A DNA stretch of 9,104 bases, from assembly GCA_034408875.1 (NCBI GenBank), contig JAWXCJ010000289.1, positions 1 to 9,104 of the forward strand, written 5' to 3'. The position numbers and the translations under genes were made by a program. Shown here piece by piece: positions 6,740-9,104 of the stretch (the first letter of the stretch is position 1; every line of letters begins with the position of its first letter). The DNA comes from JANNHK01 sp034408875 (GTDB lineage Bacteria > Actinomycetota > Acidimicrobiia > IMCC26256 > PALSA-610). The notes beneath the pieces were generated by a model. That model was given only the letters and a program-made list of their open reading frames with translations. It did not search any database and was not told the origin of the DNA.

Positions 6740-6837
6740 ACCATCGGGGTGCCTAGTAGTCTTTGATGTGTGTAAATGGTCCAGTTTGAGATGCTGAAAT
6801 AGTAGTGTTTACAACGCGTGAACGATAGGGTACGACC
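6740..6837 (+). promoter_or_regulatory. Less GC-rich promoter region of the AAA+/DUF4143 gene
   Basis: This 98-bp gap is visibly richer in A and T than its surroundings. A candidate -10 TAGGGT (6826-6831) ends 6 bp before the ATG at 6838, again suggesting a leaderless transcript; the -35 is weak. TAGTAGT occurs at 6754-6760 and 6800-6806, each followed one base later by TTT, a 46-bp spaced imperfect direct repeat. TGTAAA (6771-6776) and TTTACA (6808-6813) form an inverted pair. These could be operator half-sites. No clear terminator for dnaE2 was found here. Confidence 0.4.
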
Positions 6838-8121
6838 ATGGTCGAAGCCTCATTCACGGGCGCCTACGTACGACGGGTCGTTGATGACGAGCTGGACGAG
6901 CTATTCGGACAGCTCTCGGCGATCCTCCTGGACGGGCCGAAAGGCGTCGGGAAGACCGCAACGGCTGGGCAGCGGTGCCGCACAACCAGGAGGCTCGATG
7001 TCGACGCCGACCGCGCCGTCATCGAGGCGGATCCCGCGCTCGTCGGACTCGGCGAACCGCCGGTGCTCATCGACGAATGGCAGCGAGTGCCCGCCGTGTG
7101 GGACGCAGTGCGCCGGCTCGTTGACGACGACCCGGCCGGCGGACACTTCCTACTGACCGGGTCACCTCCTACGGGCGGGACGCACTCGGGCGCGGGCCGG
7201 ATTACTTCCCTTCGGATGCGACCGTTGAGCTTGTTCGAACGCCGCATTGGCGACGCAACGGTTTCGCTGCGCGAACTGCTCGCCGGCTCCCGTCCACCTG
7301 TCACCGGCCGATCGCCATTCGGGCTCGCCGACTATGTCGACGAAATCATCGCCGGCGGCTTCCCCGGCATGCGACACCTCACCGGTCGAGCACGAGACCG
7401 CCAGCTCGATGGCTATCTCGAACGCATAGTCGACCGCGACATGCCGGAGGCCGGATTCACCGTACGCCGTCCCGCGACCGTCCGAGCATGGTTGCGGGCG
7501 TACGCAGCTGCGACAGCAACTACAGCCTCGTGGGAGACGATCCGGAATGCGGCGACGAGTGGGATGGCCAACAAGCCGGCCAAGACGACGAGCACCGCCT
7601 ACACCGAGCTCCTCATCGCGTTGCGCATCCTCGATCCGATCGACGCATGGCTACCCACGAACAACCACTTCGCACGCCTCACCGCGTGGCCCAAACACCA
7701 CCTTGTGGACCCGGCACTGGCCGCCCGCCTCCTCGGGCGCAGCCGCGGGCACCTCCTGGCCGGCGAGGAAGGACCCGTCAGTATCCCGCGTGATGGAACG
7801 CTGCTCGGCGGCCTCTTCGAATCGCTCGTCGCCCTTTCGATCCGGACGTTTGCGCAGGCGGTCGACGCGAACGTGTACCACCTCCGCACGCAAAGTGGTC
7901 GTCACGAGATCGACTTTGTCGTCGAACATGGCGGCCGCGTCCTCGCGTTGGAGGCGAAGCTGGCCGCGGCTGTCGACGACCGCGATGTTCGACACCTGCG
8001 TTGGCTGCGCGACGAACTCGGAGACGACGTTGTCGACACCGCGGTTATAACCACCGGACCCGAGGCGTATCGGCGACCTGACGGCGTCGCCGTCGTCCCA
8101 CTTGCGCTCCTTGGACCGTGA
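6838..8121 (+). CDS. AAA+ ATPase with DUF4143 C-terminal domain
   Basis: This 427-residue protein has the two-part build of the large AAA_14/DUF4143 family. The N-terminal P-loop domain has Walker A GPKGVGKT (33-40), Walker B PVLIDEWQ (75-82, acids D79 and E80) and a sensor-like HFLLTGS strand. FGLADYVDEIIAGGFPGMRHL and GYLERIVDRDMP are the standard link into DUF4143. The C-terminal part has a nuclease-like pattern, EIDFVV with D359 and then LALEAK with E372 and K374, resembling the D-n-ExK core of PD-(D/E)XK folds. The family is common as a single mobile gene in bacteria and archaea, and its role is largely unknown; defence or stress roles are only guesses. It is separate from the mutasome: the gap before it has its own promoter signal. 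No ribosome binding site precedes ATG 6838. Confidence 0.9.
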   Translation: MVEASFTGAYVRRVVDDELDELFGQLSAILLDGPKGVGKTATAGQRCRTTRRLDVDADRAVIEADPALVGLGEPPVLIDEWQRVPAVWDAVRRLVDDDPAGGHFLLTGSPPTGGTHSGAGRITSLRMRPLSLFERRIGDATVSLRELLAGSRPPVTGRSPFGLADYVDEIIAGGFPGMRHLTGRARDRQLDGYLERIVDRDMPEAGFTVRRPATVRAWLRAYAAATATTASWETIRNAATSGMANKPAKTTSTAYTELLIALRILDPIDAWLPTNNHFARLTAWPKHHLVDPALAARLLGRSRGHLLAGEEGPVSIPRDGTLLGGLFESLVALSIRTFAQAVDANVYHLRTQSGRHEIDFVVEHGGRVLALEAKLAAAVDDRDVRHLRWLRDELGDDVVDTAVITTGPEAYRRPDGVAVVPLALLGP

Positions 8122-8161
8122 TCAAACGCACCTTCCATCGACCGTGAAGCATGATGGCACC

Positions 8162-8413
8162 GTGGATGCGATCTCGACCGCGCTCTTCATCTTCGGCTAC
8201 CCCGTTTCGATCGTCATCATCGTGCGGTGGATCCCGGTCGTGCGCGAGCGGCGAATCGTGTGGTTTTGGCTCGAAGAAGCCGCTGTCGCCGCGATCGTGC
8301 TGGGTTGGATCCTGCGGGAGCGGTGGGGTGCAGTCCTGATCAACGGCACCTGGCTCGTGGTCGCCGGGCTGTGGTACTGGCTGGCCGGTCGTCGCGCCCG
8401 ACCTCGGGTTTGA
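8162..8413 (+). CDS. Small three-helix membrane protein, unknown function
   Basis: The frame gives 83 residues from GTG 8162, or 89 from GTG 8144; a TTG at 8102 would overlap the ATPase end. Three hydrophobic segments are seen: about ALFIFGYPVSIVIIVRWIPVV, FWLEEAAVAAIVLGWIL and AVLINGTWLVVAGLWYWLAG, with basic residues between the first two (RERR) and at the C terminus (GRRARPR). I recognise no family. I prefer 8162 because GTG is preceded at 6 nt by CATGAT (8150-8155), a possible leaderless -10, and hydrophobic sequence begins soon after. It starts 40 bp after the ATPase stop, so cotranscription with it is also possible. The stop codon lies inside the hairpin at 8406-8452. The start is uncertain. 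Confidence 0.65.
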   Translation: MDAISTALFIFGYPVSIVIIVRWIPVVRERRIVWFWLEEAAVAAIVLGWILRERWGAVLINGTWLVVAGLWYWLAGRRARPRV

Positions 8414-8452
8414 AGCTGAGTGGCCGCCCAGCAGCCACTCAGCTTCAAACCC
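8406..8452. terminator. Perfect 19-bp hairpin overlapping the stop of the membrane-protein gene
   Basis: The left arm (8406-8424, beginning GGGTTTGAAGC) and right arm (8434-8452, ending GCTTCAAACCC) are fully complementary over 19 bp, with a 9-nt loop. The TGA stop at 8411-8413 is in the left arm. No T-run follows, so it is a strong but non-canonical terminator candidate. It would insulate the downstream B12 riboswitch from read-through and would work in both directions. Confidence 0.75.
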
Positions 8453-8468
8453 ACTCGCGACGCGTCGC

Positions 8469-8585
8469 TGGGGTAGCGTTGCGCTCGGAGCGAACAGGGG
8501 AAGCCGGTGCGAATCCGGCGCTGACCCGCAACTGTGATCGACCCACTGCTCGTGGGCCGTGAGCCAGAGCACCTGCCGTTCTCCG
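8469..8585 (+). ncRNA. Cobalamin (B12) riboswitch
   Basis: The conserved core is clear: GGGGAAGCCGGTGCGAATCC at 8497-8516, the P6 pairing of GCCGG with CCGGC, then CCCGCAACTGTGA (8525-8537). A peripheral hairpin CCCAC/GTGGG follows (8542-8546 with 8552-8556), then the B12 box GAGCCAGAGCACCTGCC (8561-8577). These match the AdoCbl-type cobalamin riboswitch consensus in the right order and spacing. The outer ends are approximate. It lies about 85 bp before the start of a secreted protein, and such elements normally shut off B12 uptake or synthesis genes when cobalamin is plentiful. Confidence 0.95.
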
Positions 8586-8595
8586 GTCCACATCT

Positions 8596-8654
8596 GGGTC
8601 GGCCGACGATCCGCTGCGCAGGCAGTGGTGGCGACCCTCGCGGAGCCGGGGTCG
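8596..8654 (+). promoter_or_regulatory. Probable riboswitch expression platform
   Basis: CGACCC (8632-8637) can pair with GGGTCG at 8596-8601, enclosing a 7-bp hairpin (8611-8617 with 8622-8628, one G-T pair). Alternatively it can pair with GGGTCG at 8649-8654, just before the G-rich ribosome-binding region (8657-8665). The two pairings exclude each other, which suits control of translation start. No T-run is present, so transcription termination is less likely. The pairing model is inference. Confidence 0.5.
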
Positions 8655-8669
8655 ACGGGGGTGAGCGCG

Positions 8670-9104
8670 ATGTCGCATCGACACGAAGGGCGGCGTTCCT
8701 TCCTCGCGTTGCTCACCGTCGTGCTCGCGGCTGCAATTACGCTCGGCCCGGTCGCGCGCGCCGACGCGCAGACGACGATGCGGGTCGGCGTCGTGATCGA
8801 CCTCGGCAACGGCACCGTCCGCAATATCCCGGTCACGATGTCGGGTACCGAGGCCACCGGCGCGCAGGTGCTCCAAGCGGCCGGGCTCAACCCGACCCTG
8901 CGTGGGTTCGGCGGCATCGGCCAGGCCGTCTGCGCGCTCGTGCTCGACGGGGTCACCCTCGGGTGTCCGGCCGACAACTCGTGCCTCACGTGCGCCGCGC
9001 CGGCGGCGTGGAGTTACTCGCGCGCGGCGAACGGCGCGTCGTCCTTCACGTATTCGTCGGTCGGTGCCGGCGCGACCAAGGTGCACGACGGCGATGTCGA
9101 GGGC
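8670..9104 (+). CDS. Secreted B12-regulated protein, DUF4430/transcobalamin-like (3' end outside the window)
   Basis: The frame is open from ATG 8670 to the window end (145 codons, no stop). An in-frame GTG at 8661 is possible, but GGGGGTGAG (8657-8665) is then better placed as a ribosome binding site for 8670. Residues 1-33 form a signal peptide: GRRSFLAL (7-14) fits the twin-arginine pattern, followed by a hydrophobic core and a signal peptidase site after ADA (31-33). The mature part has a strand-rich start (MRVGVVIDLGNGTVRNIPVTM), a GAQVLQAAG helix, GIGQAVCALVLDGVTLGCP, a further CxxC (SCLTC), then WSYSRA, FTYSSVGAG and HDGDVEG. This layout resembles DUF4430-type domains related to the C-terminal domain of transcobalamin, and actinobacterial proteins near B12 transporters. 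A role in cobalamin capture outside the membrane is inferred from the riboswitch and this resemblance. Confidence 0.82.
   Translation, partial: MSHRHEGRRSFLALLTVVLAAAITLGPVARADAQTTMRVGVVIDLGNGTVRNIPVTMSGTEATGAQVLQAAGLNPTLRGFGGIGQAVCALVLDGVTLGCPADNSCLTCAAPAAWSYSRAANGASSFTYSSVGAGATKVHDGDVEG

Noticed and set aside
6740..6837. Third LexA box before the ATPase gene
   Set aside because: GTGAAC near 6818 has no matching GTTC half at the correct spacing, so no SOS palindrome is present.
8445..9086. Minus-strand 213-codon frame over the riboswitch and secreted protein
   Set aside because: It runs antisense through a well-matched cobalamin riboswitch and a coding frame with a clear signal peptide; its composition is Arg-rich shadow.

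Overview
The window is very G+C-rich DNA with third-position GC bias, dense gene packing, TAnnnT -10 boxes placed right in front of start codons, and actinobacterial-type LexA operators (CGAAC-n4-GTTCG). It most likely comes from a chromosome of an Actinomycetota member. The standalone NifU-N-like protein and the style of the DnaE2 and ImuB proteins would suit an environmental lineage such as Acidimicrobiia, but that finer placement is only an impression.

Layout. Positions 1-97 hold two adjacent copies of a 50-bp tandem repeat. A small NifU-N-terminal-domain protein follows (123-482), then a nested palindrome (490-542). The main block is an SOS mutasome cassette: a LexA-controlled imuA'-imuB operon (588-2878, genes overlapping by ATGA), then the translesion polymerase gene dnaE2 (3401-6739) with its own LexA box. 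A VOC/glyoxalase-like gene on the minus strand (2982-3335) sits between the two units, and its start faces the same LexA box as dnaE2. After dnaE2 come a short, less G+C-rich promoter region, an AAA+/DUF4143 ATPase (6838-8121) and a small three-helix membrane protein (about 8162-8413) whose stop codon lies inside a perfect 19-bp hairpin. The right end carries a cobalamin riboswitch (about 8469-8585) that leads into a secreted protein with a Tat-like signal peptide (8670 to the window end, incomplete), probably linked to B12 uptake.

How the genes work together. DNA damage would relieve LexA at two boxes. Each box fills the -35/-10 spacer of its promoter and abuts the -10. ImuA' (RecA-like, with a degenerate P-loop), ImuB (a Y-family protein lacking its catalytic acids but keeping a beta-clamp motif) and DnaE2 (all catalytic Asp residues present) are the known parts of the inducible mutagenic repair complex. 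The rest of the window is not part of this pathway: the NifU-N protein, the ATPase/membrane-protein pair and the B12-regulated secreted protein are separate units.

The mutasome is a known system, correctly placed here rather than new. The least explained items are a palindromic, repeat-like insert read in frame inside dnaE2 (4859-4920), three unrelated palindromes of about 50 bp, the operator shared with the VOC gene, and the B12-riboswitch-controlled secreted protein with two mutually exclusive pairings in front of its start.
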